A stretch of DNA of 64,000 bases from Pseudomonas nitroreducens NBRC 12694 (GCF_002091755.1 NZ_BDAI01000010.1:124001-188000); one strand, 5' to 3'. Positions 7,266-16,799 are shown, numbered from the stretch's first letter. Program-made: numbers and translations. The notes: generated from the sequence alone by a model not told the origin.

Positions 7266-9635
7266 TCAAGCCTGGCCTTCGGCGAGGAAGAACCAGGTAT
7301 CGAGGACCGAGTCGGGGTTCAGCGACACGCTCTCGATGCCCTGCTCCATCAGCCACTTGGCGAGGTCCGGATGGTCCGACGGGCCCTGGCCGCAGATGCC
7401 GATGTACTTGCCGGCGCGGTTGCACGCCTGGATGGCGTTGGACAGCAGCTTCTTCACCGCCGGGTTACGCTCGTCGAACAGGTGCGCAACGATGCCCGAG
7501 TCACGGTCCAGGCCCAGGGTCAGCTGGGTCAGGTCGTTGGAGCCGATGGAGAAGCCGTCGAAGAACTCGAGGAACTCGTCGGCCAGCAGGGCGTTGGACG
7601 GCAGTTCGCACATCATGATGACGCGCAGGCCGTTCTCACCACGCTTGAGACCGTTGGTGGCCAGCAGATCGACGACCTGGGAGGCTTCGCCCAGGGTGCG
7701 CACGAACGGCACCATCAGCTCGACGTTGGTCAGGCCCATTTCGTTGCGGACCTTCTTCATCGCACGGCATTCGAGCTCGAAGCAGTCACGGAAGGATTCG
7801 CTGATGTAGCGCGAGGCGCCACGGAAGCCGAGCATCGGGTTCTCTTCTTCCGGCTCGTAGAGCTTGCCGCCGATCAGGTTGGCGTATTCGTTGGACTTGA
7901 AATCCGACAGACGCACGATGACTTTCTTCGGCCAGAAGGCAGCGGCCAGGGTGCTGACTCCCTCGACCAGCTTCTCGACGTAGAAGCCGACCGGATCGTC
8001 GTAACCGGCGATGCGCTTCTCGACGCTTTCCTTGATGTCCGCAGGCAGGCTGGCGAAGTTCAGCAGCGCCTTGGGGTGCACGCCGATCATGCGGTTGATG
8101 ATGAACTCCAGACGAGCCAGGCCCACGCCTTCGTTCGGCAGCTGGGCGAAGTCGAAGGCGCGATCGGGGTTGCCGACGTTCATCATGATCTTGAACGGCA
8201 GGTCGGGCATGGCATCGACCGAGTTCTGACGAACGTCAAAGCCCAGCTCGCCCTCGTAGATCAGGCCGGTATCGCCTTCCGCGCAGGACACGGTCACACG
8301 CTGGCCATCCTTCAGCGCCTGGGTGGCGTTACCGCAGCCGACGACAGCCGGGATACCCAGTTCACGGGCGATGATCGCAGCGTGGCAGGTACGGCCGCCA
8401 CGGTTGGTGACAATGGCGCTGGCGCGCTTCATCACGGGTTCCCAGTCCGGGTCGGTCATGTCGGAGACCAGCACGTCGCCCGGCTGGACCTTGTCCATCT
8501 CCGAGACGTCGTGGATCACCTTCACCGGACCGGCGCCGATGCGCTGGCCGATGGCGCGGCCTTCGACCAGGACCTTGCCTTTTTCCTTGAGCAGGTAGCG
8601 CTCCATCACGTTGGCGCTGGAACGGCTCTTCACGGTTTCCGGACGGGCCTGCACGATGTACAGCTTGCCGTCGTCACCGTCCTTGGCCCACTCGATGTCC
8701 ATCGGACGCTCGTAGTGCTTCTCGATGATCAGGGCCTGCTTGGCCAGTTCGGTCACTTCGGCGTCGGACAGGGCGAAGCGGGCGCGATCGGCCTTCTCCA
8801 CATCGACCACCTTGACCGATTTACCGGCCTTGGCTTCGTCACCGTAGATCATCTTGATGGCCTTGCTGCCCAGGTTGCGGCGCAGGATGGCCGGCCGGCC
8901 GGCTTCCAGGGTCGGCTTGTGGACGTAGAACTCGTCGGGGTTCACCGCGCCTTGCACCACGGTCTCGCCGAGGCCGTAGGCACCAGTGATGAACACCACG
9001 TCACGGAAACCGGATTCGGTATCCAGGGTGAACATCACCCCGGCGGTGCCGGTTTCCGAACGAACCATGCGCTGCACGCCGGCGGACAGGGCGACCAGCT
9101 TGTGGTCGAAGCCCTGGTGGACGCGGTAGGCGATGGCACGGTCGTTGAAGAGGGAGGCAAATACTTCCTTGGCCGCGCGGATCACGTTGTCCACGCCGCG
9201 GATGTTCAGGAAGGTTTCCTGCTGGCCGGCGAAGGATGCATCCGGCAGGTCTTCGGCGGTGGCGGAGGAACGCACGGCAACGGCCATGTTGTCATTGCTG
9301 CCGGCCATCTCGGCAAAGGCCTTGCGGATCTCGGCATCGAGGCGCTCGGGGAACTCGGCGTCCATCACCCACTGGCGGATCTGCGCGCCGGTCTTGGCCA
9401 GGGCGTTGACGTCATCCACGTCCAGGGCATCGAGCGCCGCGTGGATGCGATCGTTCAGGCCACTCTGCTCGAGGAAGTCACGGTAGGCCTGGGCGGTAGT
9501 GGCAAAGCCACCCGGTACGGAAACGCCGGCACCGGCGAGGTTGCTGATCATTTCGCCCAGGGATGCGTTCTTGCCCCCCACATGTTCGACATCGTGGACG
9601 CCGAGCTTATCGAGGGAAACTACGTACTCTACCAA
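7266..9635 (-). CDS. ppsA: phosphoenolpyruvate synthase
   Basis: A 789-residue PEP synthase converting pyruvate and ATP to PEP, AMP and phosphate for gluconeogenesis. The N-terminal ATP-grasp pyruvate-phosphate-dikinase domain includes VAVRSSATAEDLPDASFAGQ. The phosphohistidine swivel domain has GGRTCHAAIIARELG, with the catalytic His at about residue 420. The C-terminal TIM barrel ends with GICGQGPSDHP and SLNPDSV. Length is normal for the family. The divergent neighbour ppsR encodes its bifunctional kinase/phosphorylase. Confidence 0.97.
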   Translation of the reverse strand: MVEYVVSLDKLGVHDVEHVGGKNASLGEMISNLAGAGVSVPGGFATTAQAYRDFLEQSGLNDRIHAALDALDVDDVNALAKTGAQIRQWVMDAEFPERLDAEIRKAFAEMAGSNDNMAVAVRSSATAEDLPDASFAGQQETFLNIRGVDNVIRAAKEVFASLFNDRAIAYRVHQGFDHKLVALSAGVQRMVRSETGTAGVMFTLDTESGFRDVVFITGAYGLGETVVQGAVNPDEFYVHKPTLEAGRPAILRRNLGSKAIKMIYGDEAKAGKSVKVVDVEKADRARFALSDAEVTELAKQALIIEKHYERPMDIEWAKDGDDGKLYIVQARPETVKSRSSANVMERYLLKEKGKVLVEGRAIGQRIGAGPVKVIHDVSEMDKVQPGDVLVSDMTDPDWEPVMKRASAIVTNRGGRTCHAAIIARELGIPAVVGCGNATQALKDGQRVTVSCAEGDTGLIYEGELGFDVRQNSVDAMPDLPFKIMMNVGNPDRAFDFAQLPNEGVGLARLEFIINRMIGVHPKALLNFASLPADIKESVEKRIAGYDDPVGFYVEKLVEGVSTLAAAFWPKKVIVRLSDFKSNEYANLIGGKLYEPEEENPMLGFRGASRYISESFRDCFELECRAMKKVRNEMGLTNVELMVPFVRTLGEASQVVDLLATNGLKRGENGLRVIMMCELPSNALLADEFLEFFDGFSIGSNDLTQLTLGLDRDSGIVAHLFDERNPAVKKLLSNAIQACNRAGKYIGICGQGPSDHPDLAKWLMEQGIESVSLNPDSVLDTWFFLAEGQA

Positions 9636-9801
9636 GGTGATCTCTCCACTAAGTGTTGGAAAAGGTCATACGAGTCGGAGCGGCCCCACCCTTCTGGCCG
9701 GAGCCGGAAAAATGGGTGAGAATGCCCCGGCAAAGGGCCTTGCAAACGTGGGGCCTATCATAACCAGGATTCGATCCTACCTAATAAGGCCCGCAGCGCA
9801 C

Positions 9802-10620
9802 ATGAAACGAACTGCATTCTTCATTTCCGACGGCACCGGCATCACTGCCGAAACCCTCGGCCAGAGCCTTCTGGCGCAGTTCGAGAACATCAACTTCACC
9901 AAACTGACGCGACCTTACATCGATACCGAAGAAAAAGCGCGCGTCATGGTACAGCAAATCAATCGGGCTGCGGAGGCAGACGGGGCAAGACCGATCATCT
10001 TCGATACCATCGTCAATCGTGAGATCCGTTCGGTCTTGGCGCAATCCAACGGTTTCATGATTGACATCTTCTCGACCTTTTTGTCCCCGCTCGAGCAAGA
10101 ATTATCCTCAGACTCGTCGTATTCCGTCGGAAAATCCCACAGCATCGGCCATAACCCGCATTACATGGAGCGGATCGATGCGGTGAACTTCGCCCTCGAC
10201 AACGACGACGGCGCCCGCACCCACTACTACGACAAGGCCGACCTGATCCTGGTCGGCGTCTCGCGTTGCGGCAAGACGCCCACCTGCCTCTATATGGCCC
10301 TGCAATACGGCATCCGTGCGGCCAACTACCCGCTGACCGAAGAGGACATGGAGCGCCTGCAGCTGCCCAATGCGCTCAAGCCCTACAAGCACAAGCTGTT
10401 CGGCCTGACCATCGACCCGGACCGACTCACCGCCATCCGCCACGAACGCAAGCCCAACAGCCGCTACGCCAGCTTCGCCCAGTGCGAGTTCGAAGTTCGC
10501 GAGGTGGAGAACCTGTTCCGCCGCGAGAACATCGCCTACATCAATTCCACACATTTCTCGGTGGAGGAAATCTCCGCGAAGATCCTGGTGGAAAAAGGTG
10601 TCGAGCGCCGCCTGAAGTAA
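9802..10620 (+). CDS. ppsR: PEP synthase regulatory protein (kinase/pyrophosphorylase)
   Basis: A 272-residue DUF299 protein. It inactivates PEP synthase by ADP-dependent threonine phosphorylation and reactivates it by phosphate-dependent dephosphorylation. The P-loop-like GVSRCGKTPTC lies at residues 152-162. The N terminus MKRTAFFISDGTGITAETLG is the family signature and fixes the start at the internal ATG rather than an upstream in-frame codon. It is transcribed divergently from its target ppsA across a 166-base gap. Confidence 0.95.
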   Translation: MKRTAFFISDGTGITAETLGQSLLAQFENINFTKLTRPYIDTEEKARVMVQQINRAAEADGARPIIFDTIVNREIRSVLAQSNGFMIDIFSTFLSPLEQELSSDSSYSVGKSHSIGHNPHYMERIDAVNFALDNDDGARTHYYDKADLILVGVSRCGKTPTCLYMALQYGIRAANYPLTEEDMERLQLPNALKPYKHKLFGLTIDPDRLTAIRHERKPNSRYASFAQCEFEVREVENLFRRENIAYINSTHFSVEEISAKILVEKGVERRLK

Positions 10621-10650
10621 TCCCTCCGAGACTCATCGCCTCTCCGCTCG

Positions 10651-10671
10651 ACGGCCGGTCATACCGGCCGT
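10651..10671 (+). terminator. likely terminator of ppsR
   Basis: ACGGCCGGT/ACCGGCCGT stem with a three-base loop, 30 bases after the stop. The following tract is only moderately T-rich. Confidence 0.55.
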
Positions 10672-10782
10672 TGATCTTTCGGCAGCTTCTCGCCGCTGCG
10701 CCTATCATTCTCCAGACCCACGAATTACCCGTGACCTATGTCATGGGGCGGGCATTCCACTGCAACGGCACAGGAGAGCGCC

Positions 10783-12363
10783 ATGCGAGAATGTCAGTAC
10801 CTGGTTCTGGTCGTTTTGCTGGCGCTGTCGGGTTGCGATTCGGATAAACCACCCAAAGCCAAGGCGGCCAACCCGAGCCCACCAGCCAACACTCAGCCCA
10901 CCGCCGTGCCAGCGCCGCCCCCGGCCCAGGCTGCTGCGCCCGCGCCACCAGCCACCGCCCCTGCCCCTGCAGAGCAACAGTCCCAGGCCGTATTCACCCC
11001 TGAGCAACTGGACCAGATGCTCGCGCCCCTCGCGCTGTATCCCGACTCTCTGCTGGCGCAGGTGCTGATGGCGACCACCTATCCTGGCAATGTGGCCGAC
11101 GCGGCAGCATGGTCGAAGGCGAACCCCAAAGTCAGTGGCGACGACGCCGTAAAGCAGGTGGCAAATCAGCCATGGGACCCCAGCGTCCAGTCGCTGGTTG
11201 CCTTCCCGCTGGTACTGGCGACGCTGGGACAGGACCCGGTCTGGGTACAGCGGGTCGGCGATGCCTTCCTGGCCCAGCCTGATGCGGTGATGGACGCCAT
11301 CCAGCGCCTGCGTCGCCAGGCCCAGGCCGCCGGCAACCTGCAGTCGAATGAGCAGCAGACCGTCACCGTTAAACCGGCGTCGCCGGCTCCCGCTCAGCCC
11401 GCGCCCAGCGGTGGTACCGCGGTTGTGCAGCAATCGGCGCCGGCGCAAACCATCATCATCGAGCCGGCCGATCCGCAGGTGGTCTACGTCCCCAGCTACA
11501 ACCCGACGCAGGTCTACGGCACCTGGGCCTATCCGTCGAGCCCACCGGTCTACTACCCGCCTCCGCCCGAATACCCGGTAGCCACTGCACTGGCGACCGG
11601 CCTGGCATTTGGCGCTGGCGTCGCCATCGTCGGCTCGCTCTGGGGCGACTGCGACTGGGACGACCACGAGATCGACGTCGACGTGGAGCATTACAACAAC
11701 TTCAACAGCAACCGGAACGTCAACGTCAACCGCGACTTCAACAGCAACCGCACCGTCAACGGCAATCGCACCGCCTGGCGCCATGACCCGACCTACCGCA
11801 ACGGCGTGCCCTATCGCGATACCCGCAGCCGCGAGCAGTACAACCGCCGGCTTGCCGGTGGCGAGCAGCGCGAGGCCATGCGCGGCTTCGACTCGGCCAA
11901 GGCGCAGGAGCGCTCTCGCGCGCGGGAAAGCCTGGCCCAGCGGGGAGTCGCACCGCCTGCGAACAATCAGCAGGCACGTGAGCGCGCCCAGGCTGCGACC
12001 CGCGATCTGCGCGACAACCCGCAGGCCCTCCAGCGTGCCCAGCAGGCCAACCGCGAACCGCGTGACGTCAACCAGGCCCGCCAGCGCGCGGAGAACGTGG
12101 CACAGAGCCGCAACGCACAATCCCAGCAGCGACCGAGGGCGCAGAACAACCAGAAAATTCGTGAACAGGCCCGTCAGCAGCACGCCCGTACCCAGGCTCC
12201 CCGCAACAACGCCTTCGCCGGCGCCAACAATCCGCGGCAGACCCGCGAGCTCGCCAACCGCGGGCAAGTCAGCCGCGCCGCTGCCAGCCGCCCGCAGGCG
12301 GCGCGCGCCGGGCATGCCGTACAACGACCTGCCCGCGCGCCTCGTGGCGGCGGACGCCGATAG
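10783..12363 (+). CDS. DUF3300 lipoprotein
   Basis: A 526-residue protein with a lipoprotein signal (VLLALSGC, lipobox LSGC), then a proline/alanine-rich linker. The conserved DUF3300 core follows (about residues 65-260; LAPLALYPDSLLAQVLMA, VVYVPSYNPTQVYG) and a hydrophobic glycine/alanine stretch near 270. The C-terminal half is low-complexity: first an Asn/Val/Arg-rich zone, then an Arg/Gln/Ala-rich basic zone. It is likely anchored in the outer membrane facing the periplasm. Function is unknown. The start is the ATG after CAGGAGAGCGCC. The DUF2950 gene begins 10 bases later, a pairing common in proteobacteria. Confidence 0.85.
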   Translation: MRECQYLVLVVLLALSGCDSDKPPKAKAANPSPPANTQPTAVPAPPPAQAAAPAPPATAPAPAEQQSQAVFTPEQLDQMLAPLALYPDSLLAQVLMATTYPGNVADAAAWSKANPKVSGDDAVKQVANQPWDPSVQSLVAFPLVLATLGQDPVWVQRVGDAFLAQPDAVMDAIQRLRRQAQAAGNLQSNEQQTVTVKPASPAPAQPAPSGGTAVVQQSAPAQTIIIEPADPQVVYVPSYNPTQVYGTWAYPSSPPVYYPPPPEYPVATALATGLAFGAGVAIVGSLWGDCDWDDHEIDVDVEHYNNFNSNRNVNVNRDFNSNRTVNGNRTAWRHDPTYRNGVPYRDTRSREQYNRRLAGGEQREAMRGFDSAKAQERSRARESLAQRGVAPPANNQQARERAQAATRDLRDNPQALQRAQQANREPRDVNQARQRAENVAQSRNAQSQQRPRAQNNQKIREQARQQHARTQAPRNNAFAGANNPRQTRELANRGQVSRAAASRPQAARAGHAVQRPARAPRGGGRR

Positions 12364-12373
12364 GAGACGAGTC

Positions 12374-13267
12374 ATGCATATCGCATCGCGCCTGCTGGCG
12401 CTCGCCCTCCTGGGTGCGTTGCCCGGCCTCCTGCTGGCGCAGGAGTCCTTCCCCACCCCGGAAGCCGCCGCCGACGCTTTCATCGCTGCACTCGGCACCG
12501 AAAAAGCCGATCCGGAGCGCCTCGCTGCCCTGCTCGGCAATGACTGGCACAACTACATCCCCACCGAAGGTATCGACCGCGACGAGGTGGACGCCTTCCT
12601 CGCGCACTATCGGGACAAGCACGAAATCCACAAGGACAACGCGAGGCGCGCGCATCTGGTGGTGGGCAACGATCCCTGGACGCTGCCCCTGCCCATCGAG
12701 CAGGAGAAAAAAGGCTGGGCATTCAACGCCAAGGCCGGCGGCGAGGAAATCCGCATCCGCCGCATCGGTCGCAACGAGGAGTCGACCCTGGAAGCCGTGC
12801 AGGCCTACCACGATGCGCAGATGGACTTCGCCGAGGTCGACCGCAACGGTGACGGCATCCTGGAATACGCACAGAAATTCGTCAGCAGCGACGGATACCA
12901 CGATGGCCTGTACTGGCCCGAGGAAGAAGGCGGCGAGGAGAGCCCGCTCGGCCCGCTGTTCGGCGACGAACTGCCCGGTGACGGCTGGCACGGCTACCAC
13001 TACCGCATCCTCACCGCCCAGGGGCCATCGGCACCGGGTGGCGCCTACGACTATAAGATCGGCGGCAGGATGACTCGCGGCTTTGCCCTGATCGCCTGGC
13101 CGGTGAAGTACGGCGACAGCGGTGTCATGAGCTTCATGATCAGCCACGACGGCGAGATTTTCTCGAAGAACCTCGGCCCGGAGAGCGGCAAGATCGCCAT
13201 GAAGATGAGCCGCTTCGACCCGGACAGCAGTTGGACCGAAGTCACTGCGCAAGAAGAAAAACCCTGA
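12374..13267 (+). CDS. DUF2950 secreted protein
   Basis: A 297-residue exported protein. The signal peptide ends near GLLLAQ, and the rest is the DUF2950 domain with conserved DRNGDGILEYAQKF and YDYKIGGRMTRGFALIAWP. The DxNxDG tract looks like a calcium-binding loop, but this is only inference. The SD TAGGAGACGAGTC leads directly to the ATG. The gene is co-transcribed with the DUF3300 lipoprotein, so the two products probably act together in the envelope. No enzymatic role can be assigned. Confidence 0.85.
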   Translation: MHIASRLLALALLGALPGLLLAQESFPTPEAAADAFIAALGTEKADPERLAALLGNDWHNYIPTEGIDRDEVDAFLAHYRDKHEIHKDNARRAHLVVGNDPWTLPLPIEQEKKGWAFNAKAGGEEIRIRRIGRNEESTLEAVQAYHDAQMDFAEVDRNGDGILEYAQKFVSSDGYHDGLYWPEEEGGEESPLGPLFGDELPGDGWHGYHYRILTAQGPSAPGGAYDYKIGGRMTRGFALIAWPVKYGDSGVMSFMISHDGEIFSKNLGPESGKIAMKMSRFDPDSSWTEVTAQEEKP

Positions 13268-13550
13268 CGCCCTGAACCCGTCCGGCCTTCCTGCGGTCGG
13301 ACGGGACGGGGAAAGTCTGCCACTCGCCTCGCTGTTCGGCAGGTACGCGCCGGCCTGTCATTAGCCTGAAACAAATACCCTGCCAAGGCGCCAACCGACT
13401 GTCGCCAGCGAAAAACCACATGATAGAATTCGCCGCGCTATTGCCTGGCGTCACCAGGTCCCGCCGGCCGGCATGCCGGCCACAGCCATATGGGGTGACG
13501 ACCGGGGCGTTTCTTTTCAAGGCTTTGCGGCCACTCACTCATCAAGGCCC

Positions 13551-14093
13551 ATGAGACTCAAGCCCACTGCCCTGCTCCTCTTCCTGAGCATCTTTCTGCT
13601 TCCCGGCATCAGCGCCGCTGCCGGCAAGACCGTCTATGGCCTGAACGAATACGCACGGATCAACGACCTGGACATCGAACTGGCCGCCAAGCTCGATACC
13701 GGCGCCAAGACCGCCTCCCTCAGCGCCCGCGATATCAAGCGCTTCAAGCGCGACGGCGAGACCTGGGTGCGCTTCTACCTGGCCACCGACACCGCCGACA
13801 GCCAGCCCATCGAGAAACCCCTGGCGCGCATCAGCAAGATCAAGCGCCGCCACGGCGACTACGACCCTGACGAAGGCAAGGCCTATACCGCGCGCCCGGT
13901 GATCGAACTGGAGCTGTGCATGGGCAAGGCCCTGCGCACCATCGAAGTGAACCTTACCGACCGCAGCGCCTTCCAATACCCGCTTCTGATCGGCTCCGAC
14001 GCGCTAAAGCGTTTCGGCGCCCTGGTCGACCCGAGCCTGAAATACGCTGCCGGCAAGCCCGGCTGCCAACCCGTAGCGAAACCTGCCGAGTAA
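13551..14093 (+). CDS. retropepsin-like aspartic protease (RimB/COG4067 type), exported
   Basis: A 180-residue protein with a signal peptide (LLLFLSIFLLPGISAAAG) and a retropepsin fold. The catalytic motif is KLDTGAKTASL, with Asp at residue 49 and a second conserved block QYPLLIGSDALKRFG. Related proteins are found beside RimK-like ATP-grasp ligases. Here the gene lies 4 bases ahead of an inactive-transglutaminase/7TM gene, which is followed by an ATP-grasp gene. It probably trims or processes a peptide-linked product in the periplasm. The alternative of a non-catalytic binding protein is less likely because DTGA is intact. The 283 bases upstream hold GC-rich palindromic sequence around 13463-13482 but no gene. 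Confidence 0.85.
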   Translation: MRLKPTALLLFLSIFLLPGISAAAGKTVYGLNEYARINDLDIELAAKLDTGAKTASLSARDIKRFKRDGETWVRFYLATDTADSQPIEKPLARISKIKRRHGDYDPDEGKAYTARPVIELELCMGKALRTIEVNLTDRSAFQYPLLIGSDALKRFGALVDPSLKYAAGKPGCQPVAKPAE

Positions 14094-14097
14094 TCCC

Positions 14098-15633
14098 ATG
14101 CGCTCTCTTACCCTGCATCTGAAGGTCCTGATCGCCATCCTGCTGACGCTGGGCGTCGCGATCACTGCCTACCAGATCTTCGTCCTCGGCATTCCCATGA
14201 CCGAGGCCGAGACCGACGACCTGTGGAACATCGACGCCAAAGTCGAGTTCGTCGCCACGCCGAAGACCCCGGTGAAGGTGCAGATGTTCGTGCCGCCGCT
14301 GACTCAGGATTACGTCAGCCTCAACGAGAGCTTCGTCTCCAACAACTACGGCGTGGGCATCAACCGCTCGGACGGCAACCGCAAGGTGACCTGGTCCTCG
14401 CGCCGCGCCAGCGGCCAGCAGACTCTCTACTACCGCCTGGTGCTGACCAAGCGCTATGCCGGCGCCAGCGGCGAAAAAGCCAAGGAGAAAGGCCCGATCT
14501 TCCGCGACAGCCTGCCGCTCGAAGGCCCGGACAAGATCGCCGCCGAAGCGCTGATCGCGCCCATCCGCCAGCACTCGGCGGATGTCGAGACCTTCGTCAG
14601 CGAAGCCATCAAGCGCGCCAACAACCTCAATGACGACAACGTGAAGCTGCTGCTGGCCGGCGATACCAGCCTGGACAAGCGCTCCCACGTGGTCGAGACC
14701 CTGCTCGCCGTGGCCCACGTGCCGCTGGAGCGTGTGCACACCATCCGCCTGGTCGCCAACCAGCCGCAACAACCCGAACTCTGGCTGCGCAGCTACAACG
14801 GCAAGGAGTGGCTGTACTTCAACCCGGAAACCGGCGAACGCGGCCTGCCCAACGACCGCCTGATATGGTGGCTGGGTGACGAGAGCCTGCTGTCCATCGA
14901 AGGCGGCAAGAAAGCGACGGTCAATTTCAGCCTGAACAGCAGCGAGATGAACGCCATCCGCCTGGCCAAGCTGTCGGACGAGAACACCGACGCGGCCTTC
15001 CTCGAATACTCGCTGTACGGCCTGCCGCTGTCTACCCAGCAGACCTTCCAGATCATGATCATGATCCCGTTCGGCGTGCTGGTGATCCTGGTGCTGCGCA
15101 ACCTGATCGGCCTGCAGACCCTGGGTACCTTCACCCCGGTGCTGATCGCCCTGGCCTTCCGCGAGACCGGCCTGCAGTGGGGCATCGGCCTGTTCACGGT
15201 GATCACCGCCCTGGGCCTGTCGCTACGCTCGTACCTGGAACACCTGAAGTTGCAGATGCTGCCGCGCCTGTCGGTGGTGCTGACCTTTGTGGTGGTGATG
15301 ATCGCCGCTATCAGCCTGCTCAGCCACAAGCTCGGCTTCGAGAGCGGCCTGTCGGTCGCCCTGTTCCCGATGGTGATCCTGACCATGAGCATCGAACGCC
15401 TGTCGATCACCTGGGAAGAGCGCGGCGCCGCCCACGCCATGAAGGCTGCCATCGGCACCCTGTTCGCCGCCGCCCTGGCGCACATCCTGATGCGCGTACC
15501 GGAACTGGTGTACTTCGTGTTCACCTTCCCGGCCGTGCTGCTGATCCTGGTGTCGTTCATGCTGGCGATGGGTCGCTACCGCGGTTACCGCCTGACCGAA
15601 CTGTTCCGCTTCAAAGCCTTCCTCAAGGACTAA
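14098..15633 (+). CDS. inactive transglutaminase domain fused to seven transmembrane helices
   Basis: A 511-residue membrane protein. After one N-terminal membrane segment there is a periplasmic region to about residue 315 containing a degenerate transglutaminase fold (VVETLLAVAHVPLERVHTIR, ELWLRSYNGKEWLYFNPETG). Seven hydrophobic segments and a basic tail follow. I find no cysteine anywhere in the protein, so the transglutaminase nucleophile is absent and this domain must bind rather than catalyse. It is flanked 4 bases upstream by the retropepsin and 3 bases downstream by the ATP-grasp gene. It likely couples the cytoplasmic ligase product to the periplasmic protease. Confidence 0.88.
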   Translation: MRSLTLHLKVLIAILLTLGVAITAYQIFVLGIPMTEAETDDLWNIDAKVEFVATPKTPVKVQMFVPPLTQDYVSLNESFVSNNYGVGINRSDGNRKVTWSSRRASGQQTLYYRLVLTKRYAGASGEKAKEKGPIFRDSLPLEGPDKIAAEALIAPIRQHSADVETFVSEAIKRANNLNDDNVKLLLAGDTSLDKRSHVVETLLAVAHVPLERVHTIRLVANQPQQPELWLRSYNGKEWLYFNPETGERGLPNDRLIWWLGDESLLSIEGGKKATVNFSLNSSEMNAIRLAKLSDENTDAAFLEYSLYGLPLSTQQTFQIMIMIPFGVLVILVLRNLIGLQTLGTFTPVLIALAFRETGLQWGIGLFTVITALGLSLRSYLEHLKLQMLPRLSVVLTFVVVMIAAISLLSHKLGFESGLSVALFPMVILTMSIERLSITWEERGAAHAMKAAIGTLFAAALAHILMRVPELVYFVFTFPAVLLILVSFMLAMGRYRGYRLTELFRFKAFLKD

Positions 15634-15636
15634 GCC

Positions 15637-16623
15637 ATGTTCGGCCTGATCAAGCGATGGAAAGCCCTGGAAGCCAAAGGCATCATGGGCATCAACCGAC
15701 GCAACGCGGACTACGTGCTCAAGTACAACCAGCGGCACCTGTACCCGATCGTCGACGACAAGATCATCACCAAGCAGCGCGCCATCGAAGCGGGCATCCA
15801 CGTACCGGAAATGTACGGGATCATCTCCACCGAGAAGGAGATCGAACGCCTGCCGGAAATCATCGGCGAGCGCAGCGACTTCGTGATCAAGCCGGCGCAG
15901 GGCGCCGGCGGCGACGGCATCCTGGTAATCGCCGACCGCTTCGAGGAACGCTACAAGACGGTCTCCGGGCGGATCATCAGCCACGAGGAAATCGAGCACC
16001 AGCTGTCGAGCATCCTCACCGGCCTGTACTCCCTGGGCGGCCACCGCGACCGCGCGCTGATCGAGTACCGGGTGACCCCGGACCAGATCTTCAAGAGCAT
16101 CAGCTACGAAGGCGTGCCGGACATCCGCATCATCGTCCTGATGGGCTACCCGGTGATGGCGATGCTCCGCCTGCCGACCCGCCAGTCCAACGGCAAGGCC
16201 AACCTGCACCAGGGCGCCATCGGCGTGGGTGTGGACCTGGCCACCGGCCTGACCCTGCGCGGCACCTGGCTGAACAACAAGATCAGCAAGCATCCGGACA
16301 CCACCAATGCGGTGGACGGCGTGCAGTTGCCGAACTGGGACGGCTTCATGAAGCTCGCCGCCGGCTGCTACGAGCTATGCGGCCTGGGCTACATCGGCGT
16401 GGACATGGTGCTGGACCAGGATAAGGGCCCGCTGATCCTCGAGCTCAACGCCCGGCCCGGCCTGAACATCCAGATCGCCAACGACTGCGGCCTGACCCTG
16501 CGCACCCATGCCGTGGAGGCGCATATCGCCGAGCTGGAAGCCAAGGGCGTGAAGGAGACTGTGGAGGAGCGCGTGCGCTTCTCCCAGCAGCTGTTCGGCC
16601 ATGTTCATCCGAAGGAAGTCTGA
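15637..16623 (+). CDS. RimK-like ATP-grasp ligase (alpha-L-glutamate ligase-like)
   Basis: A 328-residue cytoplasmic ATP-grasp enzyme. The phosphate-binding loop is FVIKPAQGAGGDGI, and the metal-binding segment is LILELNARPGLNIQIAN. The family forms an amide bond between a carboxylate and an amine, using ATP via an acyl-phosphate. The substrate here is unknown. It is the third gene of a tight operon with the retropepsin and the 7TM protein, which argues for a modified peptide or tag rather than ribosomal protein S6. Confidence 0.9.
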   Translation: MFGLIKRWKALEAKGIMGINRRNADYVLKYNQRHLYPIVDDKIITKQRAIEAGIHVPEMYGIISTEKEIERLPEIIGERSDFVIKPAQGAGGDGILVIADRFEERYKTVSGRIISHEEIEHQLSSILTGLYSLGGHRDRALIEYRVTPDQIFKSISYEGVPDIRIIVLMGYPVMAMLRLPTRQSNGKANLHQGAIGVGVDLATGLTLRGTWLNNKISKHPDTTNAVDGVQLPNWDGFMKLAAGCYELCGLGYIGVDMVLDQDKGPLILELNARPGLNIQIANDCGLTLRTHAVEAHIAELEAKGVKETVEERVRFSQQLFGHVHPKEV

Positions 16624-16639
16624 GTCGCCCTGCCCCAGG

Positions 16640-16667
16640 AAAAAGCCCGGCAAATGCCGGGCTTTTT
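16640..16667 (+). terminator. terminator after the ATP-grasp operon
   Basis: AAGCCCGGC/GCCGGGCTT stem with T run, 16 bases past the stop. It can also act on the convergent fil-like cluster. Confidence 0.85.
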
Positions 16668-16694
16668 CATGGGGTAGTCGCTGCGCTATCTACC

Positions 16695-16786
16695 TGTAGG
16701 AGCGAGCTTGCTCGCGAACGGATCCCCCGGCAACTCCGCAGTCGGGCGGTTCGCGAGCAATAACTAGGCGTCCCCCTCGGTCCTAC
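16695..16786. repeat. REP pair, right copy degenerate
   Basis: Left arm TGTAGGAGCGAGCTTGCTCG, then a spacer and a right arm that begins GTTCGCGAGCAA but loses the expected match over about 20 bases before ending in TCCTACA. Typical Pseudomonas REP doublet between convergent genes. Confidence 0.75.
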
Positions 16787-16799
16787 AAAGAGCTTCAGC

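Noticed and set aside
7209..9719. 836-codon open frame opposite ppsA
   Set aside because: It is a shadow of a high-GC gene: no recognisable domain, His/Gly/Val-rich composition, and the minus-strand ppsA has full motifs.
10741..12552. 603-codon frame antisense to the DUF3300 gene
   Set aside because: It runs across the start of the next gene, has no ribosome site and no family match. The plus strand has a lipobox and conserved domain.
13463..13482. GCCGGCCGGCATGCCGGC palindrome upstream of the retropepsin as a terminator
   Set aside because: It lacks a T run and is far from a preceding stop; it may be an operator or chance palindrome.
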